Part shown: positions 34,334-43,106 of the stretch, in pieces
Layout of the letters: every line of letters starts with the position of its first letter
Numbering within the stretch: the first letter of the stretch is position 1
Assembly (NCBI GenBank): GCA_902788485.1
Contig: CADAKI010000005.1
Coordinates: forward strand, 1 to 45,490
Direction: 5' to 3'
DNA: 45,490 bases
From: an uncultured Pseudomonadota bacterium
GTDB lineage: Bacteria; Pseudomonadota; Alphaproteobacteria; Rs-D84
Position numbers and translations under genes: made by a program
The notes under the pieces: generated by a model
What the model was told of the DNA's origin: nothing
Database searches by the model: none
Seen by the model: only the letters and a program-made list of their open reading frames with translations

Positions 34334-35617
34334 ATGAGATTGATACCACGCAGTTTTCTTGCCCGCACGATTTTAATGGTGTTGGTGCCTTTGATTGTGA
34401 CCCAGGTTATTATTGCTGAATTTTTCTTTGGCAATCATTGGGCGCGTGTTCATGACACATTGGCACGCGGTTTATCGGCGGAAATAACCACGATGATGAA
34501 TTTTATTGATTCTGATAATTTGCCTGCGGCGAAAACAATGGCGGGCGATATTGGTATAAATGTTTCAATCAATAAAAAATTAAATAGACCTACGAAAAAC
34601 GACAACAAATCCATGGTCACGGGACGTTTGGCAAAACATTTGCAATTAAAATTAAAACGGCCTGCGGATATTTATATCGACCGTGGCGAACGATTGGTTT
34701 TTGTTGATGTTCCAACCAAAAGCGGACAAATCGCCACATTTGGAACATCCCTGTATCGCATTTATTCCACCAGTACCGAAGTATTTATATTGTGGTTGAT
34801 TGGTTCTATGCTGATTGTATGTATTTTGATATCACCGTTTATAATTTTGCACTCGCGCAGTATACGTCGCATTTCAAACGCCGCCAACCGTTTTGGACGC
34901 GGTTTGGACGCACCCGGTTTTAAGCCCAGTGGTTCGCTGGAAATCCGCAATGCGGCGGCATCCATGATAACAATGAAGGAACGAATTGACCGTTATAACC
35001 GCACAAAAACAGACATGTTAAACGCGGTCAGTCACGATTTGAAAACACCATTGGCGCGCATGCGTTTGGCGGTTGAAACCGACGGTGCGGATAAAAAAAC
35101 ATTGTTGCAAGATATTGATCGCATGACCGAAATGGTAAATGGATACCTGTCGTTTGCACGCGGTGAAACCCCTGAAATTGAACAGACAACAGAATTGCCG
35201 CCAACATTAATACGTCTTGCACGCGATGCGGCACCAAATAAAAAAATAGAACTAGATTTACCTGATACGCCTGTGCAATTTTATGCACGGCCAATGGCGT
35301 TGACACGCGCATTTGCAAATATAATTGAAAATGCGGCGCGATATGCAAAAAAGAAAATAAAAATCACCGAACACGACAATCCAGAATCTATCGAGGTTAT
35401 AATCGAAGATGACGGTATCGGAATTCCTGACGACCGCAAAGAAGATGCTTTGCGCCCATTTGTGCGTTTGGATGACGCCCGCGGTACTAACACCGGCGGA
35501 ACGGGGTTGGGGTTGTCCATTGCAAAAACCGCAATCGAGAATCATGGTGGACAATTATTTTTAGAAGACAGCGACTTGGGTGGTTTGCGCGTCCGTGTTG
35601 TTTTACCAATTGAATAA
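34334..35617 (+). CDS. EnvZ-like sensor histidine kinase
   Basis: The 427-aa protein has transmembrane segments at about 10-33 and 150-173 with a periplasmic domain of about 115 residues between. A HAMP region (174-225) follows. Phospho-acceptor His234 lies in AVSHDLKTPLARMR, then the N box (NIIENAARYA, about 312), the G1 box (DDGIGIP) and the G2 box (GGTGLGLSIAKTAI). All catalytic boxes are intact. It senses an unknown envelope signal and phosphorylates the upstream response regulator. The neighbouring exported protein is the best candidate partner, as inference. Confidence 0.95.
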   Translation: MRLIPRSFLARTILMVLVPLIVTQVIIAEFFFGNHWARVHDTLARGLSAEITTMMNFIDSDNLPAAKTMAGDIGINVSINKKLNRPTKNDNKSMVTGRLAKHLQLKLKRPADIYIDRGERLVFVDVPTKSGQIATFGTSLYRIYSTSTEVFILWLIGSMLIVCILISPFIILHSRSIRRISNAANRFGRGLDAPGFKPSGSLEIRNAAASMITMKERIDRYNRTKTDMLNAVSHDLKTPLARMRLAVETDGADKKTLLQDIDRMTEMVNGYLSFARGETPEIEQTTELPPTLIRLARDAAPNKKIELDLPDTPVQFYARPMALTRAFANIIENAARYAKKKIKITEHDNPESIEVIIEDDGIGIPDDRKEDALRPFVRLDDARGTNTGGTGLGLSIAKTAIENHGGQLFLEDSDLGGLRVRVVLPIE

Positions 35618-35654
35618 AGTTTTAGTAATTAAAAAAAAACAAGAGAATTATGCA

Positions 35655-37364
35655 ATGAATTTATATAAATATGTATCAGATGCAATAAACGAAAAATTGG
35701 GTTTTGTTGCAAACTTGGAAATCCCGCGCAATCGTGAATTTGGCGATTTTTCAACAAATGCCGCAATGGTTGGTGCAAAAATTGCGCACAAAAATCCACG
35801 TGAATTGGCGGCGGAAATATTACCAAAAATCCAAGAATTAGATTTTGTCGATAATGCAAATATTGCCGGACCCGGTTTTATCAATATAAAAATCAAAGAT
35901 GATTTTATTTTGAAAAACGCATCTACGCCACAACCACAAACTGCCAATACGCCATTGGTTATCGACATGGATTACGGTGCATATAACGTCGCAAAATCAC
36001 TTCATATTGGGCATTTGCGCACATCTATTGTTGGTGATACATTAAACAGAATATTCCGTTTTATGGGGCACAAAACAATTTCATATAACCATATGGGTGA
36101 TTGGGGGCGTTCAATGGGTATGGTTATTGCATGGATAAAAAGAATCCATCCTGATTGGCCATTTTTCCAAGATAATTTTGATGCAACTATGGATTTGTCG
36201 CAATACACATTTGATGCGGCGGAATTAAATACTTTTTACCCGGCGGCATCTGCCTTGGCAAAACAAGATGAAAAATTTATGGACGACGTTCATATTATTA
36301 CCGCCGAATTGCAACGGGGACATCCGGGTTATAATGCGTTATATAATATATTCATGCCTGTATCATTAAAATCCATGCACGACACAATAACAAAATTAAA
36401 TATTTTGCCTTTTGATAATAATTTAGGCGAAAAAAATGCAGCACTTTATGAGGCGCCAGTTGAAAAATTATTGCGTGATAAAAACCTGTTGGTCGAAAGC
36501 GATGGTGCCGAAATTGTTGTTGTTAAAAAAGATACCGATACCGCACCAATGCCGCCGGTAATGTTTCATAATTCCCGCGGCGCCACAACATATGACGCAA
36601 CCGACATTATGGCAATATATTACAGAAAGTTAACAGACAATCCAAATAAAATAATATATCTTACTGATTCAAGGCAATCTTTGCATTTTGAACAACTGTT
36701 TCGAATTGCGGAACTTACCGGCCTTTTTGATACAAAAAATTTGGAACATATTGGTTACGGAACAATTAATGGCGCTGACGGAAAACCGTTTAAAACCCGC
36801 AGTGGTAACGCCGCAGATTTGGACGACATTATCCAAATTGTAACCGACGCCGTTCGTGCACGCGCATCCGAAAATAACAAAGAATTGGACAGTAACACAA
36901 TCGATACAATCGCGATTGCCGCATTAAAATTTAATGATTTGATACACGATTTACGTTCCGATTATATATTTGATCCGGATTCCGTCACCAGTTTCGAAGG
37001 CAAAACCGGTCCGTATATTTTGTATACGGCGGTGCGTTTAAATTCTGTGTTAAAACGCGCCACAGATGCACCAAAATTAAACACCCATACATTGTCACCA
37101 GATGAACGCAATTTGTTGATGGCCGTTATGGATTTTGATAGAACAATACAATCTGCATATGAAAATCGTGCAACAGACATGATTGCAAATTATGCATACA
37201 ACCTATGTCAATTAATAAACGCGTTTTACCACAGTTGTCCAATATTGCGTGATGATATAGATGTCCAAACAAAACAATCCCGGCTATACATCACAAAAAT
37301 TGCCCGGGATACATTGGTGACCGTCACCGATTTAATGGGGTTAAAAATACCGGACAAAATGTAA
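35655..37364 (+). CDS. argS: Arginine--tRNA ligase
   Basis: From ATG 35655 (MNLYKYVSDAINEKLGFVAN) the product is 569 aa; a frame beginning at 35580 overlaps the kinase gene and lacks a site. The N-terminal domain (about 1-85) is followed by the class I HIGH motif (SLHIGHLRTS, 115-124). There is no KMSK sequence; the corresponding DGKPFKTRSG is normal for ArgRS. The DALR anticodon-binding domain is at the C-terminus. It charges tRNA-Arg, some of which is edited by TadA, also encoded here. It follows the two-component pair by 37 bp. Confidence 0.96.
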   Translation: MNLYKYVSDAINEKLGFVANLEIPRNREFGDFSTNAAMVGAKIAHKNPRELAAEILPKIQELDFVDNANIAGPGFINIKIKDDFILKNASTPQPQTANTPLVIDMDYGAYNVAKSLHIGHLRTSIVGDTLNRIFRFMGHKTISYNHMGDWGRSMGMVIAWIKRIHPDWPFFQDNFDATMDLSQYTFDAAELNTFYPAASALAKQDEKFMDDVHIITAELQRGHPGYNALYNIFMPVSLKSMHDTITKLNILPFDNNLGEKNAALYEAPVEKLLRDKNLLVESDGAEIVVVKKDTDTAPMPPVMFHNSRGATTYDATDIMAIYYRKLTDNPNKIIYLTDSRQSLHFEQLFRIAELTGLFDTKNLEHIGYGTINGADGKPFKTRSGNAADLDDIIQIVTDAVRARASENNKELDSNTIDTIAIAALKFNDLIHDLRSDYIFDPDSVTSFEGKTGPYILYTAVRLNSVLKRATDAPKLNTHTLSPDERNLLMAVMDFDRTIQSAYENRATDMIANYAYNLCQLINAFYHSCPILRDDIDVQTKQSRLYITKIARDTLVTVTDLMGLKIPDKM

Positions 37365-37372
37365 AAAAACAA

Positions 37373-37402
37373 AATTAAAACCGCCACTTGGGCGGTTTTT
37401 TT
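37373..37402. terminator. argS terminator, probably bidirectional with corA
   Basis: AACCGCC (37379-37385) and GGCGGTT (37391-37397) form the stem. T follows on plus and A precedes, so it can serve both argS and the convergent gene ending at 37401. Confidence 0.85.
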
Positions 37403-38288
37403 AACGCAAATTCTTGGTTTTAAACCAACTTAAAAACGCGAAACTAATCAACAGTAAAATTATCGCGATAAATATACCGGTTGCCGCAAACGGAGATTCT
37501 GCAAATGGCAACGCCACATTCATACCGTAATACCCAACTATCACGGTTGGAATTACCAAAACAATATTCCACATGGTTAATCGATTAATATATCGGTTGG
37601 ATTCCATATTTATAATACTTTCAAAGGTTTCTTTAATAGATTTTAACATTTTACTATAACTTGTCACAACTTCGGTTGCCTGACCTAATTCAATTCTGGC
37701 GTCTTCGGCCAAATCTTGTGACTCGTCATTTTTTATAAAACCACGCATTTTTTCCAATTTATCCAACACCGAAACATTACCTTTGATGCCCGCCATATAC
37801 AAAGTATAACTGTTTTCAACCTCTAACAACGCCATCAAATCGTATTTAGAAATGTTTTTCTGTAATCCTTTTTTGGTTGCCAAAACCCGCTTGTTTAACT
37901 CTTTCAAAAATCGCAAATAAGATTCCGCAATATAAAACAAAATATTCAAAATAAAATCTTCACGCGATGTTTTTTCATCTTTTTTAATTTTATCCAATAA
38001 ATCACACCGTTTTCTACATACAGTAATTACACGATTTGACGAATAAATAATTGATAATGGCTCGGTATGCCACAAAGTATCATTTTCACGATTAATAATT
38101 GGGAAACGAACGATTATAACCTTGTAATCATCTTCGATTTCTAATCGTGGTTGTTCATCGGGGTCTAAAATATCGATAATGTTATCTTCATCAATCTTGT
38201 ATTCTGATTGCAATCTTTCGAAATCGTCATGGTCCGGATTGCCGACATTTACCCAAGAAAATGTTTTTAATTTTTCGGTGACAAACAT
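37401..38288 (-). CDS. corA: CorA-family divalent metal transporter
   Basis: The 295-aa protein has a large cytoplasmic N-terminal domain with long helices (LNILFYIAESYLRFLKELNK) and two C-terminal transmembrane segments. The first ends with the signature GMN (VGYYGMNVALPF), which forms the selectivity filter. It probably takes up magnesium or a related ion; CorA homologues also differ in preference for Co or Zn. The start has an excellent GGAGG site. It is a single gene, convergent with argS. Confidence 0.9.
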   Translation of the reverse strand: MFVTEKLKTFSWVNVGNPDHDDFERLQSEYKIDEDNIIDILDPDEQPRLEIEDDYKVIIVRFPIINRENDTLWHTEPLSIIYSSNRVITVCRKRCDLLDKIKKDEKTSREDFILNILFYIAESYLRFLKELNKRVLATKKGLQKNISKYDLMALLEVENSYTLYMAGIKGNVSVLDKLEKMRGFIKNDESQDLAEDARIELGQATEVVTSYSKMLKSIKETFESIINMESNRYINRLTMWNIVLVIPTVIVGYYGMNVALPFAESPFAATGIFIAIILLLISFAFLSWFKTKNLR

Positions 38289-38451
38289 TTCAAAACCTCC
38301 TTGATAATACGATTATAATTTTTCGCAGCACAGAACTATATTTTACATCAAATTTATCTAAAAATCAAATATTCAAATGAAAATAAACTTATACATCACA
38401 ACAAATCAAAACGCATAACATATCCAACATGTATACCAAAGGAGATTTTTT

Positions 38452-38883
38452 ATGAACGACACACCATCTGCGTTTTCTGTGGCGCATTATGTATTATTAT
38501 TTTTGGTTTCAACATTATGCACGGTTGCCGTTGTATGGGTTTTAATCAGTGCCAACAACCGCGAGGCATCCATCAACGATAAAATATTAAATCGCCAAAC
38601 ACAATCAAGCAAAACATGCCAACGCGCCGCCGCAGACCAAATAACATCTATGTGGGAAATGCGCCCGCACGAAATACCAAAACAATATTTATTGATAGAA
38701 AAAAATTATGCCGACAGAATTGTTCCTGTCAAAACGACAGGTGTTTGCAACGGTCAAAAATTTATTTGCAAAATGGGTGATGTCCGTTCGTCGTGTGATC
38801 CATGTGCAAAAAATTCTGCCCGCAAACGCGCAATGTTTCAGCATATTTCTGACACAATCGATAAAACATGTGCAGACAATTAA
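38452..38883 (+). CDS. Small membrane-anchored protein of unknown function (143 aa)
   Basis: AAAGGAG precedes the ATG. One N-terminal transmembrane segment (about 12-34, VLLFLVSTLCTVAVVWVLI) leaves the remainder outside, with six Cys in this part (KTCQRA, VCNGQKFICKMG, CDPCAK and a final TCADN), compatible with disulfides. The promoter of the next gene starts just after this stop. The N-terminal segment could be a signal anchor. The family is not recognised. Confidence 0.65.
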   Translation: MNDTPSAFSVAHYVLLFLVSTLCTVAVVWVLISANNREASINDKILNRQTQSSKTCQRAAADQITSMWEMRPHEIPKQYLLIEKNYADRIVPVKTTGVCNGQKFICKMGDVRSSCDPCAKNSARKRAMFQHISDTIDKTCADN

Positions 38884-38892
38884 AAAAAGTCC

Positions 38893-38940
38893 TTGCGTCA
38901 AATTTTTTATTTTTGCTAGCATTTTTTACAAGAAAGGATT
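38893..38940 (+). promoter_or_regulatory. Promoter-leader of fibre-like gene A
   Basis: TTGCGT (38893-38898), a 17-bp spacer and CTAGCAT (38916-38922) are followed by the leader motif CAAGAAAGGATT (38929-38940). The same layout precedes fibre-like gene B (43030-43077). Confidence 0.7.
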
Positions 38941-38969
38941 TTTTTGTAAAAAGGGTCAGGAGGATAATC

Positions 38970-41900
38970 ATGTTAAACCGTTTGCGTTTATTCGTTGCCG
39001 TCATTTGTGCCGCCGCATGTTCTGTGGCAAATGCATTACAACCAATATCTCGTGCCGGGTCAATCAGTATGAATGCCGGTGTAAAACCTGCGTCAACGGC
39101 CGTTACATCAACAACATCGACGCCTGCGGCATCTGGCAACATCAACATAAATACCAACCGTGGTTCTGCGGTATCTAAATTCACGCCAAATGTTGTGACG
39201 GTGGCGGGTAACACCAACAACAACCCCGGCACATCGGGTGGTGTTTCGTCCCAAGATTTGCAAGATTTACAAAATCAAATAAACGATTTGATTGATGCAC
39301 AACAAAACCAGGTCACACGCGAATATGTCGAAGAAACCGTGGAAACAAATATATCCCGGTTAAATGTGCCCGCAATCAGAACAACCGTGTCAGATATCCA
39401 ATCCACAACACAAAACCTGTCTGAATCGGTGAACGCAATACAACAACGGACGAACGATTACGAAAACACCTTGAACCAAGATGTTGATAATCGTTTAAAG
39501 GTTCGCGGATTGATTGATAATAACAACCAAATTCCATTTGCGAAAAAATCGGATATTGAACCAACCATATTGGCACAAAACATTGTTGCAGACACGGCCG
39601 CTACCGCCACATTGGCCGATAAAATACAACCCAAAGACAGTGATATTCGCAGCATCATCACGGATGAATTGACCGATGTTGGTGTGTTAAAAAACGACGG
39701 CACTTTGGATGTAGAAAAGAAAGGTCAAGTCGTTGTATCCGAAGCCACCGTCACAAACGCGCTGCGTGATTCTCAAAACTTTAAAAACATGGTCTCTGAC
39801 GAAGTTGCAACCAAGGGATATGTGACAGAAACTGCGTTAAACAGCCGTGATTTTGTGACAAATACCGCATTAGATGCAAAAAAATTCGTCACATCTGATT
39901 CGGATACTATCAAGAATTTAGCAACGAAATCTGAAATTACACCGGTTGCAATTGCAACGTCCATCGCGGGCAATGATGCCGCAACCGCCGCATTAACCGG
40001 CAAGGTCGGACCTGATGCAACCGCAGTGAACGACATGATTGTCCAAAAATTAAAAGACAATGACATTTTGACCACGACGGGCACATTAAATGTTGCACGA
40101 AACAGAGATATTACACCGGAAAATATCGCAACCGCAATCGCAGGCAACGAAACCGCTAAACAAACATTGTCTGGCAAAATTGGACCAAACACAACCCAGG
40201 TAAATGATATTATTACCACAAAATTAAAAGATAAAGGCATTTTAAGTAATGACAACAATGAAACTTTACAATTAGCAACCAAAACCGAAGTCGCCGCATT
40301 GGATAATAAATTTGCATTAAAAGGCGAGGTCGCCACAGACGAATCGTTTACTAATTTATCCAACACGGTATCAAATTTGCGGACCAAGGTTGATGGTGAT
40401 ATAGAAACACCGAACAGTTTGCTGTACAACATAAAAAATAATGAAACATTACGTAATGCCTTAAAAGGCGAACCGGGTCAATCGGTAAATTTATCTGATG
40501 TCACATCCGCATTAAAATCCGACGCAAACTTTTTGAACGCTGTCAAAGGCGAAAAGGGCGACGCAGGATCTTCTTTTTCGCTCAAAAGAAATATTTCATC
40601 AACAAGTGAATTGCCAACCTGCACAACTGCAAAACAAAGCCACGCATATTATAACACAACTGATGAATTATTATATATTTGCGGTTGCGATGACAATGAT
40701 GTTTGTAACTATATCAGTACAAATTTCCGTGGCGCAAAAGGCGATCCTGGCACACCTGCAAAATCCGTAGAACAAACATATTGCGAAGAGAATTACGCCA
40801 TCGTATCCGCTTTATATTCCGATATAATAAAATCCGAATCGGATTGTGCATCTAAATTTACGAACGCACATTACACGGCCATTTTGGGTGGTGCAAAATC
40901 ATATTGTTTGTCATTAACCCAGAAAACGCGATTGGATTTATCAACGGGCATTGGTAAAAAATTGGTTTCAACATTTGGTTCTGAAAAAATGGCCGATTTT
41001 AACAATGCATCCAGTCAAAACAGAATTAAATTACCCGGATTCAAGGCATCCAAAGACGCGTCCACAACAACCGACTTTATGACCGCATGCGAGGCCCGTT
41101 ATAACGAAATCATGGCCGGTGACGATGCCGAAACCGCATGGCATGCGTATTGCGAGGCCAATGCCGAAGGTTTAACCAATACCAAGAATTTGGTGTTGAT
41201 ACAAAAATTATATCCAGACGCAAACATATCAACATGTGATGATTTTACCCAGGCACAATATGCCGCGATTATTGGTGGTGCTGACGCGTTCTGCATGTCT
41301 TTGACCAAAAATTTCAACACCGTATCTTTGAACAATGGTATCGGATTGAAAATGGCAAAATTATATGCGACGAAAAATTCTGTCACACTGGATGCCGCAA
41401 AAACACAATTAGGTAATATCAAAAACGCCACTGTCCTAGACCGTTTTGATACATCTAAAAGATTATTCGGAACAACATCTTTGAACCAGGCATGCATTGA
41501 CAATTACAACGCAATTATGTCGGGCGAAGATGGCGATGACGGCGAAACCGCATGGCATGCATACTGCAATACCCCCAGCGAAAGAGATTCATCCATTATT
41601 AACCTGGATGCGGTAATCAGACCTTTATACGGCAACGACAAAACATGTGATAATTTCTCGTCCACAGAATATAACGCAATCATGGGTGGCGCACGTGCAT
41701 ACTGTTTATCTTTGGTTCAATCGCCGACAAAATTGGTTGTTGACGATGGTATTGGTAGAAAATTAGAAACATCATTGGGCAGTGGCACAATTAATCTGTT
41801 AAAAAATACATCGACACTGAAAGAAAGGATGACATTAAAAACATTTGGCCCCAACAAAAACATGGATTTTGTTTCTGCGTGCGAGGCAAAATACAACGAA

Positions 41901-42773
41901 ATAATGTCTGGTGACGATGGTACGCCGGGTGATGACGGAAAATCTGCCGCCGAAATCTGGTGCGAGGCACATATCATAAAAAACAGCACTGTAAATGTTC
42001 GTTTATCTCCGGCAAAAATGGCGCGTGCATACGACAAATTATCCAAAATTTCTTCTACATACGCCAATAAAATTACATTGGATACAAACGCCGGAAATGG
42101 ATATTTCACAGATATGAACGCTTGTTTGGCCGCGGTTGCCGCCGATCCTGATTTGATGGGTGGCGAATCCGAAGCCGACACAAAATACAATGAAATACAG
42201 GTGTCTGAAATCAAGGCCGGCAAATTCACATTGGCCAACGCGTTCAGTGGATTAAGCACCCACCGCAGCGGTTTCCGTGACACATATCTCAAAGGCGCCG
42301 CTGGTGCCGACGGCACAACGTTCACCCCATCGTTTAATGCCACAACCGGGCAATTATCGTGGACATCCAGTAAATCCGATGTATCGGCACCGGCCGCAAT
42401 GAAAGTCGCCAAAACAGATTCAGAATTGAATACATTGGCATTGACCGCGGTAAAAACCGGCCTGGGCGGATCATCTACGGACAACCTGTCCGATTTGGTC
42501 CAAAACAAAGCGATAACTATGGACGACCTGGCTAATTATATCAATGCGGGATTGTTGGTAATGGATTCAAATAACAAATTAAAATTTGATACAACCAACA
42601 CAATAACCGTCAACAGTGCCCAACGTGCCAGCTTTGAAAAAATTGCCGGAAAAACCAACGGGACAATATATATTGACGATGGTTTGGGACAATGTTCGGT
42701 CGGTCAAACGGGGACGTCGACAACAACCATAACTACGGGCCTGGCCAGAAAAACGTCTTGTGGTGGCAAATAA
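38970..42773 (+). CDS. Fibre-like exported protein A with coiled-coil and collagen-like segments (1267 aa)
   Basis: ATG 38970 (MLNRLRLFVAVICAAACSVA) with CAGGAGG upstream is the start; an earlier frame start at 38868 lacks a site and would add a non-signal leader. After a signal peptide come a Thr/Asn/Ser-rich linker and long heptad-like repeats (ITPENIATAIAG, LSGKIGPNTTQVNDIITTKL, KGILSNDN). Next are short G-X-Y patches (GEPGQS, GEKGDAG, GAKGDPGTP). Four Cys-containing modules of roughly 130 residues follow (between 40,770 and 42,290; ...ILGGAKSYCLSL pattern), with GDDGTPGDDG between, and a C-terminal part matching protein B (IAKTDSELN-like). It is probably a long trimeric surface fibre, by inference. 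Confidence 0.8.
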   Translation: MLNRLRLFVAVICAAACSVANALQPISRAGSISMNAGVKPASTAVTSTTSTPAASGNININTNRGSAVSKFTPNVVTVAGNTNNNPGTSGGVSSQDLQDLQNQINDLIDAQQNQVTREYVEETVETNISRLNVPAIRTTVSDIQSTTQNLSESVNAIQQRTNDYENTLNQDVDNRLKVRGLIDNNNQIPFAKKSDIEPTILAQNIVADTAATATLADKIQPKDSDIRSIITDELTDVGVLKNDGTLDVEKKGQVVVSEATVTNALRDSQNFKNMVSDEVATKGYVTETALNSRDFVTNTALDAKKFVTSDSDTIKNLATKSEITPVAIATSIAGNDAATAALTGKVGPDATAVNDMIVQKLKDNDILTTTGTLNVARNRDITPENIATAIAGNETAKQTLSGKIGPNTTQVNDIITTKLKDKGILSNDNNETLQLATKTEVAALDNKFALKGEVATDESFTNLSNTVSNLRTKVDGDIETPNSLLYNIKNNETLRNALKGEPGQSVNLSDVTSALKSDANFLNAVKGEKGDAGSSFSLKRNISSTSELPTCTTAKQSHAYYNTTDELLYICGCDDNDVCNYISTNFRGAKGDPGTPAKSVEQTYCEENYAIVSALYSDIIKSESDCASKFTNAHYTAILGGAKSYCLSLTQKTRLDLSTGIGKKLVSTFGSEKMADFNNASSQNRIKLPGFKASKDASTTTDFMTACEARYNEIMAGDDAETAWHAYCEANAEGLTNTKNLVLIQKLYPDANISTCDDFTQAQYAAIIGGADAFCMSLTKNFNTVSLNNGIGLKMAKLYATKNSVTLDAAKTQLGNIKNATVLDRFDTSKRLFGTTSLNQACIDNYNAIMSGEDGDDGETAWHAYCNTPSERDSSIINLDAVIRPLYGNDKTCDNFSSTEYNAIMGGARAYCLSLVQSPTKLVVDDGIGRKLETSLGSGTINLLKNTSTLKERMTLKTFGPNKNMDFVSACEAKYNEIMSGDDGTPGDDGKSAAEIWCEAHIIKNSTVNVRLSPAKMARAYDKLSKISSTYANKITLDTNAGNGYFTDMNACLAAVAADPDLMGGESEADTKYNEIQVSEIKAGKFTLANAFSGLSTHRSGFRDTYLKGAAGADGTTFTPSFNATTGQLSWTSSKSDVSAPAAMKVAKTDSELNTLALTAVKTGLGGSSTDNLSDLVQNKAITMDDLANYINAGLLVMDSNNKLKFDTTNTITVNSAQRASFEKIAGKTNGTIYIDDGLGQCSVGQTGTSTTTITTGLARKTSCGGK

Positions 42774-42783
42774 TAAATATTAT

Positions 42784-42807
42784 TCCCGGTTTTTACCGGG
42801 ATTTTTT
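42784..42807 (+). terminator. Terminator of fibre-like gene A
   Basis: TCCCGGT (42784-42790) and ACCGGGA (42795-42801) form the stem, followed by TTTTTT. Confidence 0.85.
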
Positions 42808-42847
42808 ATCACAATGACGAAAACCTATTCCAATCGTCACACAAACA

Positions 42848-42873
42848 AAAATTAAAACCGCAAAATGCGGTTT
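42848..42873 (-). terminator. Terminator of tRNA-Pro
   Basis: AAACCGCA (42855-42862) and TGCGGTTT (42866-42873) form the stem 7 nt after the CCA end on the minus strand. It has the same design as the tRNA-Gly trailer. Confidence 0.7.
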
Positions 42874-42880
42874 GAATTTT

Positions 42881-42957
42881 TGGTCGGGGTGACAGGAATC
42901 GAACCTGCGACCCCTTGCACCCCATGCAAGTACTCTACCAGGCTGAGCTACACCCCG
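42881..42957 (-). tRNA. tRNA-Pro(GGG)
   Basis: The 77-nt gene has acceptor CGGGGTG/CACCCCG, discriminator A and encoded CCA. The anticodon stem CTTGC/GCAAG encloses ATGGGGT, giving anticodon GGG (codon CCC). The D arm GCTCAGCCTGGTAGAGT and T arm CAGGTTCGATTCCTG are complete. It lies on the opposite strand between the two fibre-like paralogs. Confidence 0.95.
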
Positions 42958-43029
42958 ACAAACAAACGCATGTTAAATCACAACCCTAAAAAAAGCAATA
43001 AAAAATCATAAATAAAACAAAAATTACGC

Positions 43030-43077
43030 TTGCGTTGATGTTTTGATTTTTTCTACCATTTATATCAAGAAAGGATT
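43030..43077 (+). promoter_or_regulatory. Promoter-leader of fibre-like gene B
   Basis: TTGCGT (43030-43035), 17 bp, CTACCAT (43053-43059) and CAAGAAAGGATTG (43066-43078) repeat the layout before gene A. The downstream leader also shares TTTTGT. Confidence 0.7.
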
Positions 43078-43106
43078 GTTTTGTGACAAGCACAAGAGGG
43101 AAGGTT

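Noticed and set aside
35580..35654. Upstream start for argS
   Set aside because: It overlaps the kinase gene; the ArgRS N-terminal domain begins at ATG 35655.
35655..37364. argS as a pseudogene because KMSK is missing
   Set aside because: ArgRS proteins often lack KMSK; HIGH, the FKTRSG segment and full length are intact.
38868..38969. Upstream start for fibre-like protein A
   Set aside because: It overlaps the preceding gene and the conserved promoter-leader; the signal peptide and CAGGAGG site support ATG 38970.
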